Source of the DNA: Anaerolineae bacterium
GTDB lineage: Bacteria > Chloroflexota > Anaerolineae > UBA4142
Length of the DNA stretch: 6,288 nt
Assembly: GCA_026417715.1 (NCBI GenBank)
Contig: JAOACU010000167.1
Location: forward strand, 1-6,288
Direction of reading: 5' to 3'
Positions within the stretch are counted from its first letter, which is position 1. Each line of letters starts with the position of its first letter. Shown here one piece after another: positions 1 to 6,288 of the stretch. Under the pieces are notes generated by a model. That model made no database searches and was not told where the DNA came from. It was given only the letters and a program-made list of their open reading frames with translations. The translations under genes were made by a program, and so were the position numbers.

Positions 1-2630
1 TGCACCGCTTGCAAACAGATTTCGCGCAGCGCGTCGTCCACACTCGGCACGCCGCGCCCATTCAGCGACGCGCACAGGCGCGCGTACGGATGCAACGCAT
101 CGTCCGTCACCAAACGAAAATCGAGAAACACGCGTCGTTGGTACGCGCCCAGTTCCACATACAAACCTTGTTCACACAATTCAATACTTGGGCGAATGTA
201 TTCCAAACCCGACACGTAATCGCGAAAGACCACAAACACATTCGGATCGCGCGGCAAGGCAAGTCCTTCGCTCAACGTCTTTTGGACAAGTTTGCCACTC
301 GCCTTGTCCAAGTACGCTGCCGATGTGCGAATCCAACCGCGCGTATCGGCATACTTGTTGTGATACACCACCAGCGCGCGCGCGTCGTCGCGGCGATTCG
401 AGTAGGCAAATACGTTTTCGTCCACTGTGCCGTTCGGCGTGAAGAAATCGTACAGCAAAAAGTTTTCCACTTCGGCAAACAACGCGCGGCGATGCAACAG
501 CGGAAAAATTTCGCGCGCGTGCCGTTCGATTAACGCTGGGTCGGGTTGTTCGTCCCACATTGCGCGACGAAACTCCATCCCGTAGCGTTCCGCAAAGCCC
601 TCGATTTGTCCGTGCCCGAACATCGGCAAGCCGGGCAAGGTGACCATCATCGTCGTCACGCCAAAGTACTTGTCGCCCTTGCCAAACTGATCAACCGCTG
701 TGCGCTCGTCGGGATTGCTCACAAAGTTCACATAGCGTTTGAGAATGTCGGGATCGAATTCAATCGTGTTCTTGATGACGGAACGATACTTGGCGTTTTC
801 CTCATCGCGCAACATATTCATAAACGCGCTGTTGTAAACGCGATGCATTCCGAGCGTACGCACAAAATAACCTTCCATCAACCAAAACGCTTCGGCGAGT
901 AACAACGTATCAGGCGCATCGGTGGCGACGCGATCCACCACCTCGCGCCAAAATTCTTGTGGCATCGCCGCGTCGAATTCTTCTTTCGTCATCGCAAATT
1001 CCGCGCGCGAAGGGATCGCGCCACCAGTGCCAGGTTGTGGAAACCACAGACGTTGATAGTGACGCTTGGCAAGCGTCATCGCGGCATCGAGGCGAATAAT
1101 CGGAAACAAACGCGCCACATGCAAAATCGTTTGGATGACCGCCTCGCGCACTTCGGGCTTGAGAAAATTCAACTGTGCAGTATCGTTCCAAGGAAACGAT
1201 GTGCCATCGTTGCCGTGATAGATGTACTTGACATCACCAGTGGCATAGTCCACGCGCTTGAACACCACCGCCGCGTCGCTGCGCGTCAAATAGTGGTCTT
1301 CCAAAAAAATTCCGACGCGCGGATCGCGCGACAAATTTTCACCCGTGAACGAGTACGCTGGAAACGGAGGATGATTCGTAGCGATGAACCAATCGGGATG
1401 TTCGATGACCCAGCGCGAATCAATGCCCATATGATTCGGCACCATATCGCTGGCGAGTCGAATCCCATAGCGCCACGCGCGCGCCTTGAGATTGGCGAGC
1501 GCGGCATCACCACCGAGTTCATCAGCGATGCGATACTCGTACACGGCGTACGCCGACGACTCGGCATTCATCGCGCCGCACAATTCTTTGATGCGCTTGG
1601 AGGCGGGACTGCGTTGCCACACGCCAATCAACCACAGCGCGGTGAAACCACACTGCGCCAGCCACGCGAGTTCTTCATCGGGAATTTGATCGAGACGCGT
1701 GATAGGGCGCTGATACTTTTTGGAGAGTTGATCCAACCACACCAACGTACTTTTGGCAAGCATCACCACGCGCGGCATCCAATCGAGATCGCGACTAAAG
1801 CGTTCGTATTCGGGATACTCGCCATCGTACACGCCGCGCGCGCCGCGTCGAAATTCGGGGACGCGCGCGGGACCAGCACCGCCGAAGAACGCGCGCGCTT
1901 CTTCTTTGAGCGCATCCAATCCTAACAAGATCAAACGCAGGTACTCGCCGATGAGCATTCCCCAACGCGTGCGAATGAATTCCAACTGTCCTTCGAGCGA
2001 ATCGGGTGACGCACGCGCGGGCGCGCGCAACATTTCGATTAAATGTTCGTTATCGGGACCAAAGCGCGGTTGGGTGTCGAAAAAATCGTGGAGACTAGTG
2101 ATGAGGGTTTGGTACGCTGTGTTGTGCTCCAGCATCGTGTCGTCGAACAATTCGAGGAACGGAGCGAAGGCTGGGTTTTCATTCGCCAGCCACAGCATTA
2201 ACACTTCTTCCAAGATGATGGCACGATAGGGCACGCCAGCGGTTTCACCGTTCAGAAACTCGGTCGCGTCTATTTCGCCGCGATAAACTGCCGCGTTGGG
2301 AAACTCGCGCGCGAACGTGAGCAACGCGGCATCGAGCGCGTCCTTGCCGAGCGAATGTTCCAGCCACGCAAGCGCGTCGTACCACACGCGCGGCGCGGCT
2401 TGGCGACGATACAGAGCAACAACGAAATGTAACAGTTCGTCAATCAAGCCCATCACGAACAACTGACTGGCTTGGAGCGCGCGCGGGCGCGCGGTATTCA
2501 TCTGGTGTACGAGCAGACGCGCGGCACGTAGGTCAGCCAGCACTACATTGCCGCTCAACGTAAAGAGCGCGGTATCCACTTGATAACGCGCGCGAGCAGA
2601 ACGAGAGATATGAAATTCAAAAGAGGGCAT
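1..2630 (-). CDS. GH13 alpha-amylase-family enzyme with long helical N-terminal domain; C-terminus cut by window edge
   Basis: Open from ATG at 2630 to base 1 without a stop: 876 whole codons plus two bases, so the 3' end lies outside. The (beta/alpha)8 barrel runs from about residue 320 to 690. Region I is DMVPNH (395-400). Region II is IRLDAAM with Arg513 and nucleophile Asp515, followed by a Lys/His pair. Region III is LLAEAFW with acid/base Glu580. Region IV is FVSNPDE with Asp641. All three catalytic acids are therefore present, but the usual His of NHD is Pro640. Residues 1-280 are mostly helical and match no domain I can name; a conserved-looking stretch around Trp284 leads into the barrel. 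There is no signal peptide or membrane segment, so the enzyme is probably cytoplasmic and acts on glycogen-like or maltooligosaccharide alpha-glucans; hydrolase versus transferase activity cannot be decided. The start has no strong Shine-Dalgarno, but the next in-frame Met is residue 44, inside the helical region. Family assignment is confident; substrate is unknown. Confidence 0.93.
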   Translation of the reverse strand, partial: MPSFEFHISRSARARYQVDTALFTLSGNVVLADLRAARLLVHQMNTARPRALQASQLFVMGLIDELLHFVVALYRRQAAPRVWYDALAWLEHSLGKDALDAALLTFAREFPNAAVYRGEIDATEFLNGETAGVPYRAIILEEVLMLWLANENPAFAPFLELFDDTMLEHNTAYQTLITSLHDFFDTQPRFGPDNEHLIEMLRAPARASPDSLEGQLEFIRTRWGMLIGEYLRLILLGLDALKEEARAFFGGAGPARVPEFRRGARGVYDGEYPEYERFSRDLDWMPRVVMLAKSTLVWLDQLSKKYQRPITRLDQIPDEELAWLAQCGFTALWLIGVWQRSPASKRIKELCGAMNAESSAYAVYEYRIADELGGDAALANLKARAWRYGIRLASDMVPNHMGIDSRWVIEHPDWFIATNHPPFPAYSFTGENLSRDPRVGIFLEDHYLTRSDAAVVFKRVDYATGDVKYIYHGNDGTSFPWNDTAQLNFLKPEVREAVIQTILHVARLFPIIRLDAAMTLAKRHYQRLWFPQPGTGGAIPSRAEFAMTKEEFDAAMPQEFWREVVDRVATDAPDTLLLAEAFWLMEGYFVRTLGMHRVYNSAFMNMLRDEENAKYRSVIKNTIEFDPDILKRYVNFVSNPDERTAVDQFGKGDKYFGVTTMMVTLPGLPMFGHGQIEGFAERYGMEFRRAMWDEQPDPALIERHAREIFPLLHRRALFAEVENFLLYDFFTPNGTVDENVFAYSNRRDDARALVVYHNKYADTRGWIRTSAAYLDKASGKLVQKTLSEGLALPRDPNVFVVFRDYVSGLEYIRPSIELCEQGLYVELGAYQRRVFLDFRLVTDDALHPYARLCASLNGRGVPSVDDALREICLQAV

Positions 2631-2672
2631 AAAAGTTAGTCACTCAAAGGGCTAGAAAATTGGACGTGAAAT

Positions 2673-2700
2673 GTAGGACGAGTTTGCAAACCTGTCCTAC
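2673..2700. repeat. 28-bp imperfect palindrome upstream of the amylase gene
   Basis: The arms GTAGGAC (2673-2679) and GTCCTAC (2694-2700) are perfect inverted repeats. They surround a perfect 10-bp core, GTTTGCAAAC (2682-2691). Only two symmetric base pairs, at 2680-2681 against 2692-2693, break the dyad, so 24 of 28 positions are symmetric. It ends 42 bases before the amylase ATG. It may be a dispersed palindromic repeat of the kind common in Chloroflexota intergenic DNA, or a regulator operator. The length and the outer arms favour a repeat; the short core and the position before a glucan gene leave an operator open. No U-tract follows it on either strand, so it is not a standard terminator. 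Confidence 0.75.
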
Positions 2701-2711
2701 CCCTGCGTAGC

Positions 2712-2854
2712 GGTAGTGATCAAAAAGTAATGCTGAGCGTGTCATTCTGAGGCGCGTTTTTCGCGCCGAAGAATCTCTCAAATGACTTTGCGATACGCTT
2801 CGCTGCGCTCAGCGTGACAGAGTGCCTTACCAGCATTACTTGTGTAGCACTACC
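2712..2854. mobile_element. 143-bp MITE-like element with imperfect terminal inverted repeats and 8-bp flanking direct repeats
   Basis: The left end 2712-2735 and the right end 2831-2854 form inverted repeats that match at about 20 of 24 positions. The inner 11 bp (2725-2735 against 2831-2841, AAGTAATGCTG) and the outer 7 bp (GGTAGTG against CACTACC) are perfect. An exact 8-bp direct repeat, TGCGTAGC, abuts both ends at 2704-2711 and 2855-2862, as a target-site duplication would. The element contains no open reading frame of note, so any movement would have depended on a transposase elsewhere. It fills most of the gap between the two genes and ends 14 bases from the cyclase stop codon. Alternatively it is a composite palindromic repeat and the flanking copies are part of its sequence. 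Transposition is inferred, not shown. Confidence 0.55.
2740..2819. repeat. REP-like palindromic core nested in the 2712-2854 element
   Basis: TGTCATTCTGAG (2740-2751) is an inverted repeat of CTCAGCGTGACA (2808-2819), matching at 10 of 12 positions. Just inside the left arm is a perfect 6-bp hairpin, GGCGCG (2751-2756) with CGCGCC (2762-2767), around a TTTTT loop. This is followed by GAAGAATCTC. The string combination GTCATTCTGAG ... GAAGAATCTC is, from memory, typical of a short intergenic repeat seen many times in genomes of Chloroflexota and some other phyla. It could stabilise the 3' end of the cyclase transcript, but there is no adjacent U-run on the minus strand to support a terminator call. 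Confidence 0.6.
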
Positions 2855-2867
2855 TGCGTAGCATCAG

Positions 2868-5800
2868 TTAGTCAAATTTCCGAACGCAGTTGCGTCCGTC
2901 TTGCTTGGCAAGATACAAGGCGCGATCGGCGTGCTCGATGAGTGTCGTCAAATCGGTAATATCGGGTGTCATTGCGGCAACACCGATACTCACCGTGATC
3001 GAAACTGCGTCCTCGCCGGAGACAATGCGCATTTCTCCAATCGCACGGCGCAAACGCTCGGCAACCAAGAGTGCTTCGTCCACTCTGGTTTCAGGTAGGA
3101 TGAAGAAAAATTCCTCACCGCCATAGCGTCCGACGATGTCGAGGGTACGTAAATTCTCGCGACAGCGATCAGCAAGTGAGCGTAACACCCGATCACCAAC
3201 AGGATGACCGTACGTGTCGTTCAGCGACTTGAAACAATCAATGTCCAACATCATTGCCGCTAGTGGGCGATGATAACGCAAAGCACGCTCGACTTCGCGT
3301 TGCGCCAGTTGGAACAAGCCGCGTCGGTTGAATACGCCCGTCAGTTCATCTATGGTTGCCAATTGTTGCACTTCGTTGTAGAGGCGCGCGTTTTCCAAGG
3401 CAATCGCGGCTTGGTTGGCGATGATCTGTAACACTTGCACATCGTCCGCGCGGTATGAATTTTCACGATAACTTTGCACCGAAAGTACCCCTAGGATTTG
3501 CGTACCCAACATCAGTGGCACATAAATCGCGGAGGCGGCTTTTTTATCGGGCGAGCCAAAATGTGTCCCGCTCTGAAAAACATGATTCGTTGGACGATTC
3601 ACCACATAGGGCGCGCGCGTACGAATGACATAACTCACGGGACCAGAGACGGGCAAGGGCACTTGACGACTCGGCAATTCTACGCCATCATCGTACAGAA
3701 AAGGAAAACGAATCAGATTGTAGCGTTCATCATACAGCGCGATAAAGAATGCCTCAGCCGTCAGGATGCGCTGCGTTTGTTGATGAATCGTACGATACAA
3801 TTGCGGGAGGTTGAGCGTCGCAGTGATGGCACGCGCAATTTCGTTGAGAACGCTCATCCGCTCGGCGCGCTGTTTGGTCTCGTCAAAGAGACGCGCGTTT
3901 TCGATGGCGATGGCGGCTTGACTGGCTAACAACTCGAGCGTGCGTAACTCACTCTTGGGGAAATGGCGTTTCTCTCGATAAGCCACATTCATTACCCCTA
4001 CGACGCGCGTGCCGATTTTGAGCGGCAGACCAATCATCGCGCCGCTTTGCAAATGTGGCGCATCGGCAAACAAGGGATGGGTCGTCGGATCGGTGATCAC
4101 AATCATCTCGCCGTAACGCGCGACCGTGTTGGTCAAACCGTGTGGGCGCGGCGCGGCAAACTCGACGTTTTTGCGTCCATCCGCCCAACGGGATGCCGCA
4201 AATTCCAAATGTTCGTCACGATAAAAATAAATGTGCGCGTCTTGCACATCAGGACTAAGCCGAAAGACACTCGTCAAAATATTGTCGAGCACAGTGGCGA
4301 GATCAAGACTGGAGGTTAAATTCAGCCCGACCGTGCGAATCGTCTCCAACTCGGTCGTGCGCTGGCGTTCGGCTTCCAGTGCATACATCTTGGCGATGGC
4401 GAGCGCAATGTGACGCGCGGCTTGCTCGCCGCGTTCGATTTCGTCGCGCGAAAAACGGCGCGGATAATTAAAGCCGATGAGTGCCACACCCAGCCGCTCG
4501 TTCTGCGCCATCAAAGGTAAAACCAAGAGAGCACGCACAGGATAGTGAATGACTTGCTGAGCGTACGGTGAATTGACTACATCTTCTACCGCCACGACTC
4601 GCCCAACTTGCCAGAGACTGTATGCGAATGTGTCTGCGGCTTGATCCGACGCTTGTTGCATCGCGCTCAAGGTGCCATAAGCGGCGCAATAGTGCCGCTC
4701 AGGATGGGCTTCGTCCCAAACCCACAGATAACAGCCGGGGGCGTTCCACAACTCACCCAAACGCGCGGCAATCGTCTGTAACATTTGGGTCAAGTTGGGT
4801 GCGGCAATCGCCGCATCGGTGATCTTGTTCAAAAGTTCAAGATGATGGGCGCGCTTGCGCAACTCGATGTCAATCCATTCGCGTCCAATCGCCGCGCCCA
4901 ACGTATCGCACGCCGTCACCAACGCGTCTATCTCTGCCGAACTCCACGTGCGCTCCTGCTGACAATCGTCCAACTCCATCAAGCCCCACCAAGTAGATTG
5001 CGCAAAGATCGGTACGATGATGATCGAACGAATGCCTTGCGCGGCGAGGAGGGCTTGTTCGTTCGGGGGAAAATCACGCACATTGCCACGAATCCATTTG
5101 CCACGCTCCAAATCTGGCAACCAGCGTGCCCAGCCGACAGCAATCGGCTGAATGGCGCGCTCTTCCAAAAGATGTGCCATCGCCGATTCGGCCGGTGTCC
5201 AAGCGTATCGTTGATACCACAGCAACGTGCCATCCGCTTCCCACTGATTCTCATAAATGGTGATGCGACTAACTTGAGTGGCTCGGCCCAGCGATTGCAT
5301 CACATCAGCAATATGATCGCGCCACGATAAGGTACGCAAGAAACGTTCTGCCGCTAACGCGACCGCGTCCAAAATGGCATCGCGACGCGCGAGGGCTTGT
5401 TCACCCCGCTTGCGCCCGGTGATGTCACGGAATACGCTGAACGCGCCAAGAAACTGTCCCTGAGCATCGCAGTAAGGAGTTGCGGTTACGAGCAGTGTTC
5501 GCTCTTGACCATTTGGGCGCGTGATTTGCACTTCGTACGTCGTCTTTTCGCCGGCTTGGCAGCGTTTGGACTGTTCTTGCAAGGTGCTAAACTGCGCTGG
5601 CGTAGTGAACGCGCGCAAGTTCTTCCCTTGCAACTCACCCGTCCCCACACCAAAGATTTGCTCTGCCGCTGGATTCACAAAAACGAAATTTTCCTGCGCG
5701 TCCACCAGCGCAACACCTTCGCCTTGATTTTCGACGAGTAGGCGATACCGTTCTTCGCTCTCGCGTAGTCGGAGATGACTCTGACGTTGCAAGTGCTCGA

Positions 5801-6119
5801 GCCGATAGATCATCTCTGTAGTCAACAAAAGGGTAAAGATTATGACTGTCACTGTAAGCAATGATGCACTCCAGTCCCGCGAGAGAAACCAAGTGATGAT
5901 CAACGCGCCGAGTGTCAACAGCCCAACCATTGCCAAGTATACGGCGCGCGGATACCGTAGCGCTGCCAAGACTATTGGCACCACCATCACAATCATAAAT
6001 TGTTCTGGCAGGCGATATAAGACTAGTACGCTACCGAGCAGTACCAACGCTAGTGCATAGCCCACCACCAGCCCCAAAGGAACCACATCTTTAAATCTTT
6101 GATACCACGTCAATATCAC
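2868..6119 (-). CDS. Membrane-anchored PAS/4xGAF/GGDEF diguanylate cyclase (1083 aa)
   Basis: A sensor enzyme predicted to condense two GTP into c-di-GMP at the membrane. Order of parts: about four transmembrane helices (near 14-36, 42-54, 58-79, 86-103), a short charged coiled-coil linker (105-122), PAS (about 122-236, ending in the FRDITGRK motif), GAF1 (250-415), GAF2 (430-580), GAF3 (592-745), GAF4 (755-912) and GGDEF (918-1083). In the GGDEF domain, DELTGVFNRR starts at 924, metal-site Asp959 and Asp961 lie in LDIDCFK, and ND (967-968) is followed by YGHPVGD. The signature is GGEEF (1000-1004), a catalytically competent form. The I-site RTLD (991-994) sits the canonical five residues before it, so feedback inhibition is expected. 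The start is GTG at 6119, chosen because GGAGG lies four bases upstream; the first in-frame ATG, residue 42, would remove the first membrane helix. It ends in TAA. There is no EAL or HD-GYP domain, HAMP or histidine kinase part. Signals sensed are unknown. Confidence 0.95.
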   Translation of the reverse strand: MILTWYQRFKDVVPLGLVVGYALALVLLGSVLVLYRLPEQFMIVMVVPIVLAALRYPRAVYLAMVGLLTLGALIITWFLSRDWSASLLTVTVIIFTLLLTTEMIYRLEHLQRQSHLRLRESEERYRLLVENQGEGVALVDAQENFVFVNPAAEQIFGVGTGELQGKNLRAFTTPAQFSTLQEQSKRCQAGEKTTYEVQITRPNGQERTLLVTATPYCDAQGQFLGAFSVFRDITGRKRGEQALARRDAILDAVALAAERFLRTLSWRDHIADVMQSLGRATQVSRITIYENQWEADGTLLWYQRYAWTPAESAMAHLLEERAIQPIAVGWARWLPDLERGKWIRGNVRDFPPNEQALLAAQGIRSIIIVPIFAQSTWWGLMELDDCQQERTWSSAEIDALVTACDTLGAAIGREWIDIELRKRAHHLELLNKITDAAIAAPNLTQMLQTIAARLGELWNAPGCYLWVWDEAHPERHYCAAYGTLSAMQQASDQAADTFAYSLWQVGRVVAVEDVVNSPYAQQVIHYPVRALLVLPLMAQNERLGVALIGFNYPRRFSRDEIERGEQAARHIALAIAKMYALEAERQRTTELETIRTVGLNLTSSLDLATVLDNILTSVFRLSPDVQDAHIYFYRDEHLEFAASRWADGRKNVEFAAPRPHGLTNTVARYGEMIVITDPTTHPLFADAPHLQSGAMIGLPLKIGTRVVGVMNVAYREKRHFPKSELRTLELLASQAAIAIENARLFDETKQRAERMSVLNEIARAITATLNLPQLYRTIHQQTQRILTAEAFFIALYDERYNLIRFPFLYDDGVELPSRQVPLPVSGPVSYVIRTRAPYVVNRPTNHVFQSGTHFGSPDKKAASAIYVPLMLGTQILGVLSVQSYRENSYRADDVQVLQIIANQAAIALENARLYNEVQQLATIDELTGVFNRRGLFQLAQREVERALRYHRPLAAMMLDIDCFKSLNDTYGHPVGDRVLRSLADRCRENLRTLDIVGRYGGEEFFFILPETRVDEALLVAERLRRAIGEMRIVSGEDAVSITVSIGVAAMTPDITDLTTLIEHADRALYLAKQDGRNCVRKFD

Positions 6120-6123
6120 TAAT

Positions 6124-6128
6124 CCTCC
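6124..6128 (-). promoter_or_regulatory. Shine-Dalgarno site (GGAGG) fixing the GTG start of the cyclase
   Basis: The minus strand reads GGAGG, then ATTA, then GTG. The consensus ribosome-binding site is four bases from the start codon, slightly closer than usual but strong. It supports GTG at 6119 as the true start and hence a protein that begins with a short cytoplasmic tail before the first membrane helix. Confidence 0.8.
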
Positions 6129-6167
6129 AAAGTAGGGTTGGTGCCAAGTCGGTGTTGGCGACTGGAG

Positions 6168-6188
6168 AGACGCGTCGGCGACGCGTCT
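6168..6188. repeat. Perfect 9-bp stem hairpin upstream of the cyclase
   Basis: AGACGCGTC (6168-6176) and GACGCGTCT (6180-6188) are perfect inverted repeats around a 3-base GGC loop. Each arm itself contains the palindrome ACGCGT. The hairpin lies 39 bases upstream of the Shine-Dalgarno site. It may be in the cyclase leader RNA, or it may be a dispersed repeat. No run of T follows on either strand, so an intrinsic terminator is not supported. Confidence 0.7.
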
Positions 6189-6212
6189 GTACTCGCCGCG
6201 ACAACGCCCCCA

Positions 6213-6257
6213 AGCCCGCCCGTTCGGCTGAGCTCACGGCGAAGCCTTCGGCGGGCT
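6213..6257. repeat. GC-rich palindromic dispersed-repeat-like element
   Basis: AGCCCGCC (6213-6220) and GGCGGGCT (6250-6257) form a perfect 8-bp outer stem. Between them are a GAGCTC palindrome (6230-6235) and the symmetrical CGAAGCCTTCG (6240-6250). The right arm continues as GGCTCAGGGCAGGCT, a string I recall as part of a very common intergenic repeat in Chloroflexota and other environmental genomes. No coding potential is evident. A role in transcription of the cyclase cannot be judged from sequence. Confidence 0.55.
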
Positions 6258-6275
6258 CAGGGCAGGCTCTGCGCG

Positions 6276-6288
6276 GGCTAAATTAGCC
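6276..6288. repeat. 13-bp perfect palindrome at the window edge
   Basis: GGCTAA (6276-6281) and TTAGCC (6283-6288) are perfect inverted repeats around a single central A. The right arm ends exactly at the last base of the window, so the symmetry may continue beyond it. It is either the end of the repeat cluster at 6213-6257 or a separate protein-binding site upstream of the cyclase. Confidence 0.45.

Noticed and set aside
9..902. Plus-strand open frames at 9-533 and 546-902
   Set aside because: Both are antisense to the GH13 barrel and C-terminal part. Their composition is low-quality and Arg/Gln/His-rich, and they show no domain motif.
957..1925. 322-codon open frame on the plus strand
   Set aside because: It lies wholly opposite the GH13 gene, across the region that encodes catalytic motifs I and II. 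Its translation is Arg/His-rich with no recognisable domain. It is a shadow of the GCG/CGC codon bias.
1753..2229. 158-codon plus-strand open frame
   Set aside because: It is antisense to the N-terminal domain of the GH13 enzyme. Its Ser/Arg-rich translation is typical of a reverse-strand shadow.
2751..2767. Hairpin with T5 loop as a rho-independent terminator for the cyclase
   Set aside because: The T-run is in the loop, not after the stem. On the minus strand the stem is followed by TCAGAATGAC with no U-tract.
2635..2874. 8-bp direct repeat GTTAGTCA at 2635-2642 and 2867-2874
   Set aside because: It is short, A/T-rich and partly inside the cyclase stop region. It lies outside the symmetrical element and has no supporting structure.
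4785..5330. 181-codon plus-strand open frame opposite the cyclase
   Set aside because: The minus-strand frame here encodes well-formed GAF1 and GAF2 sequence, while the plus-strand translation has no recognisable features.
6124..6159. Possible riboswitch-like fold hiding the cyclase Shine-Dalgarno (GCCAA/TTGGC and CCAA/TTGG pairings)
   Set aside because: The stems are only 4-5 bp and no known riboswitch consensus is visible, so chance pairing is likely.
1..6288. CRISPR arrays, tRNA or rRNA genes, transposase genes
   Set aside because: No regularly spaced repeats, no cloverleaf-like segments and no transposase motifs were seen on either strand; nearly all the sequence is covered by two coding regions.

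Overview
The window looks like a piece of a Chloroflexota genome (Anaerolineae-like), probably environmental. This is inferred from three things: an unusually long cytoplasmic GH13 glucan enzyme of a type I associate with that phylum, a very large multi-GAF diguanylate cyclase, and intergenic spaces filled with palindromic dispersed repeats. The coding DNA is rich in GCGCGC strings, mostly from neighbouring Ala (GCG) and Arg (CGC) codons. No marker gene fixes the taxonomy.

Layout: both genes read on the minus strand, so the window reads right to left. At the right end, 6120-6288 is a gene-free leader with three palindromic structures and a strong Shine-Dalgarno site. It is followed by a complete 1083-residue membrane-anchored sensor (6119-2868) with about 4 transmembrane helices, a PAS domain, four GAF domains and a GGDEF domain. 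The GGDEF domain has an intact active site and an intact RxxD inhibitory site, so it should make c-di-GMP under product feedback. Next is a 237-base intergenic region (2867-2631). It holds a 143-bp nested inverted-repeat element flanked by exact 8-bp direct repeats, then a separate 28-bp palindrome 42 bases upstream of the next start codon. The left part (2630-1) is a GH13 alpha-amylase-family gene that runs off the window, with 876 codons visible. It has an all-helical N-terminal region of about 280 residues before the barrel, all three catalytic acids, and an unusual NPD in place of NHD in conserved region IV.

How the genes work together: the two genes are co-directional, but the repeat-filled gap between them argues against a tight operon. 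Nothing in the sequence shows a functional link between c-di-GMP signalling and glucan metabolism; co-regulation is only a possibility. No RNA genes, CRISPR arrays, transposase genes, or clear promoters and terminators were seen. I did not find a convincing new multi-gene system. The points most worth a second look are the nested repeat element, the palindrome upstream of the amylase gene, and the amylase's N-terminal domain and altered region IV.
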